Below, piece by piece: positions 13,094 through 13,379 of a stretch of DNA of 13,379 nucleotides (position 1 is its first letter; every line of letters begins with the position of its first letter). Position numbers and translations under genes: made by a program. This stretch comes from Sediminicultor sp035648055 (GTDB taxonomy: Bacteria; Atribacterota; Phoenicimicrobiia; Phoenicimicrobiales; Phoenicimicrobiaceae): the NCBI GenBank assembly GCA_035648055.1, contig DASRMF010000137.1:1-13379 (forward strand). The letters run 5' to 3'. The notes below the pieces were generated by a model. That model had not been told where the DNA came from. It did no database searches and saw only the letters and a list, made by a program, of their open reading frames with translations.

Positions 13094-13379
13094 ATGTTAA
13101 GCGATAAAATGGTTAAAAGCATAAACCATCAGATAAACAGGGAGCATTATTCTGCTTATTTATATCTTTCCATGGCTTCCTATGCTGCCGCGGAGGGTCT
13201 AAACGGATTTGCCAACTGGTTTGCAGTTCAGATGAAGGAAGAAATGTTTCATGCTGAAAAGATGTATAATTATGTGAACCAACAAGGAAGTAGAGTATTG
13301 CTGGAAGCTATCGAACAACCACCAACAGAATTTTCTTCTATGCTTGACTTATTTGAAAAAACCTTAGAACATGAAAAAG
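13094..13379 (+). CDS. ftn: Ferritin (bacterial non-heme type), 3' truncated by window edge
   Basis: Ninety-five residues are visible before the window ends. They match the N-terminal half of bacterial ferritin, which forms a 24-subunit shell that oxidises and stores iron. Ferroxidase ligands fall at the same numbers as in Escherichia coli FtnA: E17 (REHYSAYLYLSM), E50 and H53 (EEMFH) and E94 (LEHEK), with Y24 in helix A. The Gln on helix D is beyond the edge. AAAGGAGGTGA (13078-13088) directly after the Rrf2 stop is an almost ideal ribosome site, so high expression is expected when the operon is on. Context links iron storage to the Fe-S-type regulator in front of it. Confidence 0.95.
   Translation, partial: MLSDKMVKSINHQINREHYSAYLYLSMASYAAAEGLNGFANWFAVQMKEEMFHAEKMYNYVNQQGSRVLLEAIEQPPTEFSSMLDLFEKTLEHEK

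Overview
The window is ordinary-looking bacterial chromosome from an AT-rich organism with strong Shine-Dalgarno sites and a lifestyle that looks anaerobic. Pointers to that are a Cys-rich arsenite methyltransferase, a NimA-like flavoprotein, and an Fe-S type Rrf2 regulator next to ferritin. The phylum cannot be fixed from this sequence. A clostridial or candidate-phylum (for example Atribacterota-like) origin is only a guess. No tRNA, rRNA, CRISPR array, insertion sequence or phage gene was seen.

Layout. (1) 1-1885, + strand: the 3' part of a MalY/PatB-type PLP C-S lyase, then a NimA-like flavin-binding protein and a YbaK-type aminoacyl-tRNA deacylase whose start and stop codons overlap. (2) 2006-4263, +: an Fsr-like MFS exporter and an ArsM-type arsenite methyltransferase that has its own candidate promoter and leader hairpin and ends in a strong terminator. 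(3) 4315-6536, +: a HAD hydrolase with a near-consensus promoter, then an exported protein of about 11 TPR repeats. (4) 6577-8406, - strand: a two-gene operon of a twin-CBS protein followed by an ArsB/NhaD-type ion permease. It has a clear promoter, a TTG start, and a run of eight G in the ribosome-binding region. (5) 8414-8697: non-coding DNA with degenerate inverted repeats and an AT-rich leader. (6) 8698-11718, +: a tightly packed PfkB sugar kinase, a PEBP/YbhB protein and an exported DUF4139 protein. (7) 11822-12531, +: an unfamiliar exported protein with a calcium-loop-like acidic motif, a Cys cluster and a duplicated C-terminal helical motif, closed by a strong terminator. (8) 12565-13379, +: an Rrf2 regulator with three clustered cysteines and a ferritin cut by the window end, driven by a promoter that contains a perfect 7-7-7 dyad.

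How the parts may work together. The last unit reads as a self-regulated iron-storage or stress operon. The CBS-permease pair reads as an ion transporter with an adenine-nucleotide-sensing partner. Arsenic handling is plausible (ArsM, and an ArsB-superfamily permease about 2.4 kb away), but there is no arsR, arsC or arsA here. No clearly new multi-gene system is evident. The best leads are the exported protein at 11822-12445, the G8 tract at 8352-8359, and the operator-like dyads at 12573-12593, 5104-5124 and 3247-3272.
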